DNA from: Streptomyces paludis
GTDB taxonomy: Bacteria; Actinomycetota; Actinomycetes; Streptomycetales; Streptomycetaceae
Direction: 5' to 3'
DNA: 64,000 nucleotides
Assembly (NCBI RefSeq): GCF_003344965.1
Contig: NZ_CP031194.1
Span: 5,208,001 to 5,272,000, forward strand
Numbering within the stretch: the stretch's first letter is position 1; each line of letters begins with the position of its first letter. This document shows, piece by piece, positions 37,582-44,725 of this stretch. The notes beneath the pieces were generated by a model. The model searched no databases. It worked only from the letters and a program-made list of their open reading frames with translations, and was not told the DNA's origin. Position numbers and translations under genes: made by a program.

Positions 37582-38331
37582 ATGGGCATGCCCGAGGGAA
37601 CGCGGGGGCCGGAGGAACGCCGGCTCGGACCGGTGATCCGCCGGCGGGAGCAGATCCAGCCCGGCACGACCGATCAGCGGCTGCTGGACAGCGAGGGCGA
37701 CTCGGAGTGGGTGCACACCGACCCCTGGCGGGTGATGCGTATCCAGTCGGAGTTCGTGGAGGGCTTCGGCGCCCTCGCCGAACTGCCGCCCGCCATCGCG
37801 GTGTTCGGCTCCGCGCGCACCGCGGCCGGCACACCGGAGTACGAGGAGGGCGTCCGGCTCGGCGGCGCGCTGGTGGACGCCGGGTTCGCGGTGATCACGG
37901 GCGGCGGCCCCGGCGCGATGGAGGCGGCGAACAAGGGCGCGCGGGAGGCGTCGGGCATCTCCGTGGGGCTCGGCATCGAGCTGCCCTTCGAGCAGGGGCT
38001 CAACCCGCACGTCGACATCGGGGTCAACTTCCGTTACTTCTTCGTGCGGAAGACGATGTTCGTCAAGTACGCGCAGGGCTTCGTGGTCCTGCCGGGCGGT
38101 CTCGGCACCCTGGACGAGCTGTTCGAGGCGCTGACGCTGGTCCAGACGCGCAAGGTCACCCGCTTCCCGATCGTCCTGTTCGGTACGGAGTACTGGGGCG
38201 GGCTGGTCGACTGGCTGCGGAACACGGTCGTGGCGCAGGGCAAGGCGTCGGAGAAGGACCTGATGCTCTTCCACGTCACGGACGACGTGGAGGAGGCGGT
38301 CGGGCTGGTCACGAAGGAGACCGGCCACTGA
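37582..38331 (+). CDS. LOG-family (TIGR00730) phosphoribohydrolase
   Basis: A 249-residue Rossmann-fold protein with the LOG signatures GGGPGAMEAANKGA and PGGLGTLDELFEALT. Family members cleave ribose-5-phosphate from cytokinin nucleotides or other nucleoside monophosphates; the M. tuberculosis homologue Rv1205 does so. AAGGAG precedes the ATG. It is the first member of the LOG-folP2-DivIVA-tagA group shared with mycobacteria. An N-terminal extension of about 55 residues (EERRLGPVIRRREQ) is typical for actinobacteria. Confidence 0.88.
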   Translation: MGMPEGTRGPEERRLGPVIRRREQIQPGTTDQRLLDSEGDSEWVHTDPWRVMRIQSEFVEGFGALAELPPAIAVFGSARTAAGTPEYEEGVRLGGALVDAGFAVITGGGPGAMEAANKGAREASGISVGLGIELPFEQGLNPHVDIGVNFRYFFVRKTMFVKYAQGFVVLPGGLGTLDELFEALTLVQTRKVTRFPIVLFGTEYWGGLVDWLRNTVVAQGKASEKDLMLFHVTDDVEEAVGLVTKETGH

Positions 38332-38401
38332 TCCGGCGGTAGCGGTAGCGCCTGAGGCGAGCGGGCCGGGCCGGCCGGCGGGGGGACGACCCCGCCGCCG
38401 G

Positions 38402-39295
38402 TCAGGCCAGGCCGCGCCGGGCGACCGCCGGGGGACGGTGGCCCGCGATCGACGCGACCATGTCGAGCACCTGACGGGTCTCCGCGACCTCGTGGACGCG
38501 GTAGACCCGGGCCCCGAGCCACGCCGACACCGCCGTCGTCGCGAGTGTGCCGATCAGCCGCTCCTTGACGGGCCGGTCCAGCGTCTCGCCGACGAAGTCC
38601 TTGTTGGACAGGGAGACCAGCACCGGCCAGCCCGTCTCCGCCATCTCGCCCAGCCGGCGCGTCGCCTCCAGCGAGTGCCGGGTGTTCTTCCCGAAGTCAT
38701 GGCCGGGATCGATCATGATCCCGTCCCGCCGCACCCCCAGCGCGACCGCGCGCTCGGCCAGCCCGCGGGTCACCCGCAGGATGTCGGCCATCACATCGTC
38801 GTACGCGACCCGGTGCGGCCGGGTCCTCGGCTCGGCGCCGCCCGCGTGGGTGCAGACCAGCCCCGCGCCGTACCGCGCGGCGACCTCGGCGAGCTTGGGG
38901 TCCACCCCGCCCCACGCGTCGTTGAGCAGATCCGCGCCGGCCTCGCAGACCGCCTCGCCCACGTCGTGGCGCCAGGTGTCGACGCTGATCACCACGGACG
39001 GGTGGCGGCGCCGTACCTCCGCCACGAAGCCGACCGTACGGCGGGCCTCCTCCGCGGCGGTGACTTCCTCGCCGGGCCCGGCCTTCACCCCGCCGATGTC
39101 GATGATGCCGGCGCCCTCGGCCACCGCGCGCTCCACGCGTTCGAGCGCGGGCTCGTCGTGGAAGGTCGCGCCCCGGTCGTAGAAGGAGTCCGGGGTCCGG
39201 TTGACGATCGCCATGATCACCGGCTCGTACGCGCCGAACTCCCGGCGCCCCAGCCGTAGTGTGCCGTCCCCGTCCATGCCGTGATCCATGGGCAC
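38402..39295 (-). CDS. FolP2-like dihydropteroate synthase homologue
   Basis: A 297-residue TIM-barrel protein of the pterin-binding family; GTG at 39295 or ATG two codons later. It has IMAIVNRTPDSFYDRG (canonical form is ILNVTPDSFSDGG), INDAWGG-like LLNDAWGG, MIDPGHDFGK and a C-terminal RVHEVAETRQVLDMV. The loop that normally reads GGESTRPG is GGVKAGPG, so the residues that contact the p-aminobenzoate side are altered. This matches the FolP2 subgroup, of which the mycobacterial member is reported not to act as a dihydropteroate synthase. A true folate role is therefore doubtful. Neighbouring genes match Rv1205-Rv1211. Confidence 0.82.
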   Translation of the reverse strand: MPMDHGMDGDGTLRLGRREFGAYEPVIMAIVNRTPDSFYDRGATFHDEPALERVERAVAEGAGIIDIGGVKAGPGEEVTAAEEARRTVGFVAEVRRRHPSVVISVDTWRHDVGEAVCEAGADLLNDAWGGVDPKLAEVAARYGAGLVCTHAGGAEPRTRPHRVAYDDVMADILRVTRGLAERAVALGVRRDGIMIDPGHDFGKNTRHSLEATRRLGEMAETGWPVLVSLSNKDFVGETLDRPVKERLIGTLATTAVSAWLGARVYRVHEVAETRQVLDMVASIAGHRPPAVARRGLA

Positions 39296-39301
39296 GACCT
39301 T

Positions 39302-39461
39302 AGCCCGACCGTCACATGGGGGGCGGCGTCACGGGGGCCGGCACGCACATCTGCGGCGTTGTCGTCGGTCACGATGGCTCCGCCATCACTCCCTCCTCCG
39401 CCTTGCAGCTGCACGCACCAGCCCCCGCTCCTTCACCCACCCCCCATGTGACGGTCGGGCT
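39302..39461. mobile_element. MITE-like element, copy 1 (160 bp)
   Basis: A non-coding element with a perfect 22-bp terminal inverted repeat (39302-39323 and 39440-39461). If the arms are counted as 21 bp, they are flanked by a 3-bp TTA direct repeat (39300-39302 and 39461-39463). The 79-bp core (39341-39419) is bounded by GCACGCA at each end and contains GCGTTG, a small hairpin GATGGC-TCC-GCCATC, and CGCCTTGC. Copy 2 at 44498-44679 has the same core layout with different arms. No transposase is encoded. It occupies the gap between the folP2-like and DivIVA-domain genes. Confidence 0.75.
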
Positions 39462-39574
39462 TAGAGGAGTGGGTCCGGGGACCGTGGCCGCGCCCCTTGT
39501 CGGCGGATCGTGGCACGATCGGCACCGGACGTTTCCGTTTCCTGATCGGACGTTGCCTGCCCGGGGAGAAGCTC

Positions 39575-39928
39575 GTGTTCTTGTTCTTGCTCATCGCGAT
39601 GGTCATCGTCGTCGCCGCGGTCACACTCGCGGTCGTCGGCGGGGGCGACAGCGAGGTCCTGCCGGATGTGCCGCCGGAGCGGCTGGTGGATCCGCTGCCC
39701 GTGACGCGGCCGGTCGGCCGCGCGGACATCGAGGCGCTGCGGCTGCCGGTCGCCGTGCGCGGCTACCGGATGGCGGACGTCGACGAGGTACTCGGCCGGC
39801 TCGGCGCCGAACTGGCCGAGCGGGACGCGCGGATCGCCGAGCTGTCGGCGGAGCTGGCGGGCGCGCAGGCCACGGCCGTCTCCTCGCCGGACCTGTTCAA
39901 GAAGCCCGGCGAGGAGAGCGGCCGATGA
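39575..39928 (+). CDS. DivIVA-domain membrane protein
   Basis: A 117-residue protein from GTG at 39575 with GGGGAG six bases upstream; the longer frame from 39497 would add a non-conserved N-terminus. One membrane helix (LFLLIAMVIVVAAVTLAVVG), then LRLPVAVRGYRMADVDEVL, the DivIVA-domain entry motif, and a short coiled coil (LGAELAERDARIAELSAEL). It resembles Rv1209. DivIVA-domain proteins localise to curved membranes and act in polar growth. Coupled to tagA by an ATGA overlap. Confidence 0.85.
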   Translation: MFLFLLIAMVIVVAAVTLAVVGGGDSEVLPDVPPERLVDPLPVTRPVGRADIEALRLPVAVRGYRMADVDEVLGRLGAELAERDARIAELSAELAGAQATAVSSPDLFKKPGEESGR

Positions 39929-40548
39929 GCGACGGCGCGGCCGTGGCCGGCCCCGACGGACGGCCGCGCTGTCCGTGGGGGCTGTCGGCCGAGGACTACC
40001 TCGCGTACCACGACGAGGAGTGGGGGCGGCCGGTCCACGGCGACGACGCCCTCTTCGAACGGCTCTGCCTGGAAGCCTTCCAGTCCGGGCTGTCCTGGAT
40101 CACGATCCTGCGCCGGCGTGAGACCTTCCGTACGGCCTTCGCGTCGTTCGGCATCGCGGCCGTGGCGGAGTTCACCGACACGGACCGGGAGCGGCTGCTC
40201 GCCGACCCGGGCATCATCCGCAACCGCGCCAAGGTCGACGCGACCCTCGCCAACGCCCGGGTCCTCGCGGACTGGTCCGCCGGTGAACTGGACGAGCTGA
40301 TCTGGTCGTACGCCCCCGACCCGCCGCTCCCCGCGCCCCGGACGACCGCCGACATCCCGGCGATCACCGACGCGTCCACGGCCCTGGCGAAGGCGCTCAA
40401 GAAGCGCGGCGTCCGGTTCGTGGGCCCGACCACGGCGTACGCCCTGATGCAGGCGTGCGGCCTGGTCAACGACCACCTGGCGGACTGCGCGGCCCGGACG
40501 GGCGCCCTGACCGTCCAGGGGCGGCCGGGCCCTCAGCGGCCCACGTAG
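39925..40548 (+). CDS. tagA: DNA-3-methyladenine glycosylase I
   Basis: A 207-residue base-excision repair enzyme that removes 3-methyladenine from DNA. The family signature CPWGLSAEDYLAYHDEEWG begins near residue 16, then LFERLCLEAFQSGLSWITIL, IIRNRAKVDATLANA and GPTTAYALMQACGLVNDHL. The zinc ligands of the family (N-terminal Cys, a mid His, C-terminal His and Cys) are seen in CPW, YHDEEW and NDHLADC. ATG at 39925 overlaps the upstream stop. The 3' end overlaps the convergent enoyl-CoA hydratase gene by 16 bp. Confidence 0.93.
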   Translation: MSDGAAVAGPDGRPRCPWGLSAEDYLAYHDEEWGRPVHGDDALFERLCLEAFQSGLSWITILRRRETFRTAFASFGIAAVAEFTDTDRERLLADPGIIRNRAKVDATLANARVLADWSAGELDELIWSYAPDPPLPAPRTTADIPAITDASTALAKALKKRGVRFVGPTTAYALMQACGLVNDHLADCAARTGALTVQGRPGPQRPT

Positions 40549-41336
40549 CGCGGCTTCTCCTTCGCCAGGAAGGACCGTACGGCGATCACATGGTCCTCGG
40601 ACGAGCCCGCCCGGGTCTGGAGTTCGTCCTCCTTCACCAGCGTCTCGGCCAGCGAGTGCTCCGCCCCGTACGCCAGGGACTCCTTGATCGCCGCGTACGC
40701 CGCCGTGGGCCCCGAGGCGAGCGCGCGGGCCACCGCGTACGCCTCGGCCGCCAGGTCCGCCGCCGGGACCAGCCGGTCGGCCATGCCCCAGGCGTACGCC
40801 TCGGCCGCCGGCACCGAGCGCGGGAAGAGCAGCAGATCGGTGGCGCGGCCGTGGCCGACGAGGCGGGGGAGCGTCCAGGAGACCCCGGAGTCCGCCGTGA
40901 GGGCCACCCCGGCGAAGGACGTGTTGAACGCGGCGGTGTCCGCCACGACCCGGTGGTCGGCGGCCAGCGCGAAGCCCATGCCCGCGCCGGCCGCGACGCC
41001 GTTGACCCCGGCCACCACCGGCTTGGGCATCTCGGTGATCGCCCGCAGGATCGGGTTGTAGTGCTCGCGTACGGTGCTCATCGTGGCGCCCGTACCGTCC
41101 CGCCGGTCGGCCTCCAGGAGCGCCGTGTGCTCCTTGAGGTCCTGGCCGACGCAGAAGGCCCGGTCCCCGGCCGCGGTCAGCAGTACGCCCCGTACGGCGG
41201 AGTCGGCGCCCGCGGCGGCCAGCGCGTCCCGCAGGGCGGTCTTGGCGGCCGTGTTCATCGCGTTCATGGCTTCGGGGCGGTTGATCGTGATCGTCGCGAG
41301 TCCGTCACTCACGTCGTAGAGCACGGTGTCGGCCAT
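40533..41336 (-). CDS. Enoyl-CoA hydratase/isomerase family protein
   Basis: A 267-residue crotonase-fold enzyme; ATG at 41336, with a longer frame upstream rejected. The oxyanion-hole segments are FCVGQDLKEH and GVAAGAGMGFALAAD; the catalytic-region segment is TSFAGVALTADSGVSWTLPR, with Asp in place of one usual Glu, as in PaaG-type isomerases. Probable substrates are acyl-CoA esters; the exact reaction cannot be read from sequence. The convergent overlap with tagA leaves no room for a terminator. Confidence 0.88.
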   Translation of the reverse strand: MADTVLYDVSDGLATITINRPEAMNAMNTAAKTALRDALAAAGADSAVRGVLLTAAGDRAFCVGQDLKEHTALLEADRRDGTGATMSTVREHYNPILRAITEMPKPVVAGVNGVAAGAGMGFALAADHRVVADTAAFNTSFAGVALTADSGVSWTLPRLVGHGRATDLLLFPRSVPAAEAYAWGMADRLVPAADLAAEAYAVARALASGPTAAYAAIKESLAYGAEHSLAETLVKEDELQTRAGSSEDHVIAVRSFLAKEKPRYVGR

Positions 41337-41649
41337 GATCGGGTCCCTTCGCGGCTCGGGCAGGTCCTGTCCGGCCCCAGCATGGCGGAGATCTTGGACG
41401 ACGGGCATGTGACCTGCGTCTAAGAAAGTGGGGTGCCGGCGGAGCGCGCGGCGGCGAAGTATCGCAGCCGGATCGCCGAATTGGGTGGTTTTGCGAGAGC
41501 GCGTTGCGTAAGCGATGCGAACCGATGTTGGTCATCGGGTCCCGCCATGCGGGATAATGAGCTGGAAGCAATGTGTTCGATGCCGGTGACACAGCGCCTG
41601 TTATGGGGCAGCCGGCTGCGATGAGCTGGTTTCAGGAAGGGGAACGAGC
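41337..41649. promoter_or_regulatory. Divergent region upstream of DUF3117 gene
   Basis: A 313-bp gap between the minus-strand hydratase gene and the plus-strand DUF3117 gene. A likely vegetative promoter for the latter contains GATAAT (about 41554) with TTGGTC about 19 bases upstream. A short hairpin CCCGC-CAT-GCGGG lies immediately before the GATAAT. GGAAGGGG supplies the ribosome site close to base 41640. No gene is seen. Confidence 0.45.
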
Positions 41650-41817
41650 ATGGCGGCCATGAAGCCGCGAACGGGCGACGGCCCGCTCGAGGTGACCAAG
41701 GAGGGGCGGGGCATCGTCATGCGCGTTCCGCTCGAAGGCGGCGGTCGGCTTGTCGTCGAGCTGACTCCGGACGAGGCGGAGGCGCTCGGCGACGCGCTGA
41801 AGAAGGTCGTCGGCTGA
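41650..41817 (+). CDS. DUF3117 small protein
   Basis: A 55-residue protein, MAAMKPRTGDGPLEVTKEGR followed by GIVMRVPLEGGGRLVVEL and a final helix DEAEALGDALKKVVG. The sequence is nearly invariant across actinobacteria (Rv1211 in M. tuberculosis, next to tagA there too). A predicted beta sheet and one helix; no known activity. A strong ribosome site and a strong terminator suggest a separate, well expressed transcript. Confidence 0.9.
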   Translation: MAAMKPRTGDGPLEVTKEGRGIVMRVPLEGGGRLVVELTPDEAEALGDALKKVVG

Positions 41818-41877
41818 GCGGAACGGTTGAGGTCAGGGCCTCACTGTCTTCGGGGCGTTGCGACGCCCCAGCGCAGA

Positions 41878-41925
41878 CAGACTTCTGCCCCGGTACGGAT
41901 TCGTCCGTGCCGGGGCAGAGGTCTG
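41878..41925. terminator. Bidirectional terminator with TTCG loop
   Basis: 22-bp stem with two non-Watson-Crick pairs (41878-41899 with 41904-41925), a TTCG tetraloop, and TTTCGG after it. It separates the convergent DUF3117 and O-methyltransferase genes. A smaller hairpin GGGGCG/CGCCCC precedes it at about 41851-41869. Confidence 0.85.
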
Positions 41926-41942
41926 TTTCGGCGGCGTAAGGC

Positions 41943-42626
41943 TCAGCGGCGTACCGCGCAGAGCAGCCCGTCGCCCACCGGCAGCAGCGTGGACTGGAGG
42001 TCCTGGCTCTCCCGTACGGCCCGCAGCAGCTCGCGCACCCGCAGCACCTCCGCGGGCTGGGCCCCCGAGTCGACCGTCCGGCCGTTGGAGAAGACGCCCT
42101 CGAAGCAGACGAGCCCGCCGGGCCGCAGCAGCCGAAGCGATTCGGCGAGGTACTCCAGCGACTCCAGCCGGTCGCCGTCGCAGAACACGAGGTCGTAGCC
42201 GCCGTCCGCGAGTCGCGGCAGCACGTCCAGCGCCCCGCCGGGGATGAACCGCGCGCGGTTCCCGGCGAAGCCGGCGGCGCGGAACGCCTGCCGGGCGAAC
42301 TGCTGGCGGTCCGGTTCGGTGTCGACCGTGGTCAGCACGCCGTCCGGCCGCATGCCCTGGAGCAGATACGTCCCCGAGACACCGGTCCCCGTCCCGATCT
42401 CCGCCACGGACTTCGCGTCCAGCGTGGCAGCGAGCAGACGCAGCGCGGCGCCAGTGCCTGGTGACACCGAGCGGAGCCCTGACTCGCGGGCCCGGTCCCG
42501 GGCCCAGTGCAGTGCTTCGTCCTCGGCGACAAAGGCGTCGGCGAACGCCCAGCTCGTCTGCCGGTTGGCGGTAATGACCCTCTCCTTGTCCCGTTGGCGG
42601 CGCAACGGTGACTGTATCCGCTGCAC
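41943..42626 (-). CDS. SAM-dependent O-methyltransferase (class I, Rv1220c-like)
   Basis: Up to 227 residues. The SAM-binding motif is SVAEIGTGTGVSGTYLL, then GVLTTVDTEPDRQQFAR, and YDLVFCDGDRLES takes the place of the usual metal-binding DAD segment. The family methylates small catechol-like molecules, but the true substrate is unknown. The start is uncertain: GTG at 42626 gives the longest frame, yet the best ribosome site, AAGGAG, lies 17 codons further in and is followed six bases later by ATT. It is divergent from the sigma factor gene, as in mycobacteria. Confidence 0.85.
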   Translation of the reverse strand: MQRIQSPLRRQRDKERVITANRQTSWAFADAFVAEDEALHWARDRARESGLRSVSPGTGAALRLLAATLDAKSVAEIGTGTGVSGTYLLQGMRPDGVLTTVDTEPDRQQFARQAFRAAGFAGNRARFIPGGALDVLPRLADGGYDLVFCDGDRLESLEYLAESLRLLRPGGLVCFEGVFSNGRTVDSGAQPAEVLRVRELLRAVRESQDLQSTLLPVGDGLLCAVRR

Positions 42627-42768
42627 CCGGGAACCCGCAGATGGGACCGGGCGTTGAGAAGAGCGGGAAGCACGGCGCGCAATCCGGGATCAGGACCATC
42701 GCCAGGACCGGGGACCGGACCCAAATTCGCGTAAAGATTCTTATCCGGAGCTAACGGGCGGAGTGGCT

Positions 42769-43557
42769 ATGGTAGGGGCTCCACTGGACACCACCAGAGC
42801 CGATAGGGGAGGTGCGGCTGCGCCTGTGGACCGGGGAGGAGTGCTCAGGCGTCTTCTCAGGTCGGCCGGTGAGCCGAAATCCGTGACCAAGTCTGCTGAC
42901 CGTTCTCGCTCCAACGACTCCGCAATGACCGCGACCTTCGCATCGGATGCGGAATCGCAGGCGTGGACGCCTCCCAGCTGGGAGGAGATCGTCAGCACAC
43001 ACAGCGGACGCGTCTACCGCCTCGCCTACCGCCTCACGGGCAACCAGCACGACGCCGAGGATCTGACCCAGGAAGTGTTCGTCCGGGTCTTCCGCTCGCT
43101 GTCGACCTACACCCCCGGCACCTTCGAGGGCTGGCTGCACCGCATCACCACCAATCTCTTCCTCGACATGGTCCGCCGCAAGCAGCGGATCCGGTTCGAC
43201 GCGCTCGGCGACGACGCCGCGGAGCGGCTGCCGAGCCGCGAGCCGTCGCCGCAGCAGGTCTTCCACGACACGCACTTCGACGCGGACGTCCAGCAGGCGC
43301 TGGACACCCTCGCGCCCGAATTCCGGGCGGCGGTGGTGCTCTGCGACATCGAGGGCCTCTCGTACGAGGAGATCGCGGCCACACTCGGCGTGAAGCTCGG
43401 TACGGTCCGCAGCCGCATCCACCGCGGCCGGTCCCATCTGCGCAAGGCGCTGAAGCACCGTTCGCCCGAGGCCAGGGCGGAGCAGCGCGCGTTCGCGGGC
43501 GTGGTGGGTCCGGGCGCGACAGGTCCTCTTCTGGCGGGAGAGGGCGGACCGGCGTGA
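42769..43557 (+). CDS. ECF RNA polymerase sigma factor (mycobacterial SigE-like)
   Basis: A 262-residue ECF sigma factor. ATG at 42769 is preferred since GGAG lies five bases upstream; GTG at 42763 is also possible. The first 70 residues are a non-conserved extension. Region 2: [21 protein letters not shown] and [20 protein letters not shown]. Region 4: [20 protein letters not shown] and [20 protein letters not shown]. Followed with GTGA overlap by its anti-sigma factor, then htrA and tatB. The same order holds for sigE-rseA-htrA-tatB in M. tuberculosis, an envelope-stress response, which suggests a similar role here. Confidence 0.92.
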   Translation: MVGAPLDTTRADRGGAAAPVDRGGVLRRLLRSAGEPKSVTKSADRSRSNDSAMTATFASDAESQAWTPPSWEEIVSTHSGRVYRLAYRLTGNQHDAEDLTQEVFVRVFRSLSTYTPGTFEGWLHRITTNLFLDMVRRKQRIRFDALGDDAAERLPSREPSPQQVFHDTHFDADVQQALDTLAPEFRAAVVLCDIEGLSYEEIAATLGVKLGTVRSRIHRGRSHLRKALKHRSPEARAEQRAFAGVVGPGATGPLLAGEGGPA

Positions 43558-44456
43558 GCGGTGCCAGCCAGAGCCCCGCCGAGCAGCATCTGGGGGACCG
43601 ACTCGCGGCGCTGGTGGACGGAGAGCTGGACCATGACGCGCGCGAGCGTGTGCTGGCCCATCTCGCCACCTGTGCCAAATGCAAGGCGGAGGCCGACGCG
43701 CAGCGCAGACTCAAGAGCGTCTTCGCGCAGACCGCCCCGCCGCTGCCGTCCGCCGGGCTGCTCGCCCGGCTGCACGGACTGCCCGGCCAGGGCCCCGGCG
43801 CGGGGGACGACGACAACGGAAGAGGGCTGTTCGACGGGGGACGCTTCGGTGAGGGGGTCTTCGGGGTGCGCACGGACGGCTTCGGCTACGCCCCGGCGGG
43901 CGCCCATGCCGCGGCGCTGCCCGGCGGCTCCGGGTTCCGTATCCACGAGGTCGGCCGCCAGGACGCCGAGCGCTCGCCCTGGCGCGGCCGGCGCTTCGCC
44001 TTCGCCGCCGCCAGCGCGGTCTCCTTCGCCGCGATGGCCCTCGGCGGGACGCTGCCCCTGGGCACCGCCGCCGATGTCCTGCCGCGCGGCGCGGGCAACA
44101 GTGTGACCCCCATGCGGGCCCCCGGCACCACATCCCCGGCACCCGTCAGCGGCGAGAGCGCCAGGCGCCAGGGCGGAGGCGGCGGAAACAGCGGCAGTGG
44201 GAGCGGTATGGCCCCGCAGTCCGTCTCCCGGGCGACCCCGGCCGCGCCCCCCGGTTCGTCCGGGGTGCGGACGCTCTCCGAGCAGGTGTACGCGACGGGC
44301 GATCCGAGCGGCTCCTCGGCGGCGCTGTGGATACAGCCCACGGGCTCGGCCCTCCAGCTCGACGCGACCGACGACGTGGGCCCGACGACCACGCCCCGGC
44401 CCACCCAGCTCGCGGCCCCGACGCTGCCGACCGCGCCCCTTTCGGCCAACCGCTGA
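43554..44456 (+). CDS. Membrane-bound zinc-finger anti-sigma factor (RseA-like)
   Basis: A 300-residue protein, GTG at 43554 overlapping the sigma factor stop. The zf-HC2/ZAS domain is at residues 1-50: [20 protein letters not shown] then HLATCAKCK, giving the H-x3-C-x2-C zinc motif. A Gly-rich linker leads to one membrane helix ([20 protein letters not shown], about residues 147-167), and a Ser/Gly/Pro/Thr-rich extracytoplasmic tail. It should sequester the adjacent sigma factor at the membrane until stress releases it. Zinc binding by such domains may be redox-sensitive. Confidence 0.9.
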   Translation: MSGASQSPAEQHLGDRLAALVDGELDHDARERVLAHLATCAKCKAEADAQRRLKSVFAQTAPPLPSAGLLARLHGLPGQGPGAGDDDNGRGLFDGGRFGEGVFGVRTDGFGYAPAGAHAAALPGGSGFRIHEVGRQDAERSPWRGRRFAFAAASAVSFAAMALGGTLPLGTAADVLPRGAGNSVTPMRAPGTTSPAPVSGESARRQGGGGGNSGSGSGMAPQSVSRATPAAPPGSSGVRTLSEQVYATGDPSGSSAALWIQPTGSALQLDATDDVGPTTTPRPTQLAAPTLPTAPLSANR

Positions 44457-44497
44457 GACCGCTCCCTGCGGGAGTCTTCGTAAACCTGGTTGAATCC

Positions 44498-44679
44498 CTG
44501 GACGAGTAAGTCCGAAGTCCCGTCTGCCCGGCGGCGCCCAGCACGCACGCTCGCCGCGTTGCCGAAATGCCCTAGTAGCTCCGCTACGAGGGCACCCCGG
44601 CGCCTTGCGATCGCACGCACCGGACACCGCCGGGCCCGCCCCAGGGGCGGACGACGCTACTTCGGACTTACTCGTCCAG
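44498..44679. mobile_element. MITE-like element, copy 2 (182 bp)
   Basis: A non-coding element with a perfect 21-bp terminal inverted repeat (44498-44518 and 44659-44679) that differs in sequence from copy 1. The 81-bp core (44541-44621) shares with copy 1 the GCACGCA borders, GCGTTG at offset 15, a hairpin with TCC loop (GTAGC-TCC-GCTAC) and CGCCTTGC. It lies between the anti-sigma factor gene and htrA, ending six bases before a TTGACC that could be part of the htrA promoter. No direct repeat is evident at its ends. Confidence 0.75.
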
Positions 44680-44725
44680 CGGGGGTTGACCCTTGAAGGC
44701 GCGGGAACGGCAGTGCGGGGAGAAC

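Noticed and set aside
35161..38328. A 1055-codon frame that includes the lysozyme-like gene
   Set aside because: The upstream two thirds are antisense to dapE and the LOG gene; only the part from 36270 has signal-anchor and domain features.
41878..41925. Long hairpin as a possible small RNA gene or MITE
   Set aside because: It lies exactly between two convergent stop codons and lacks the shared core of the MITE-like elements; a terminator explains it.
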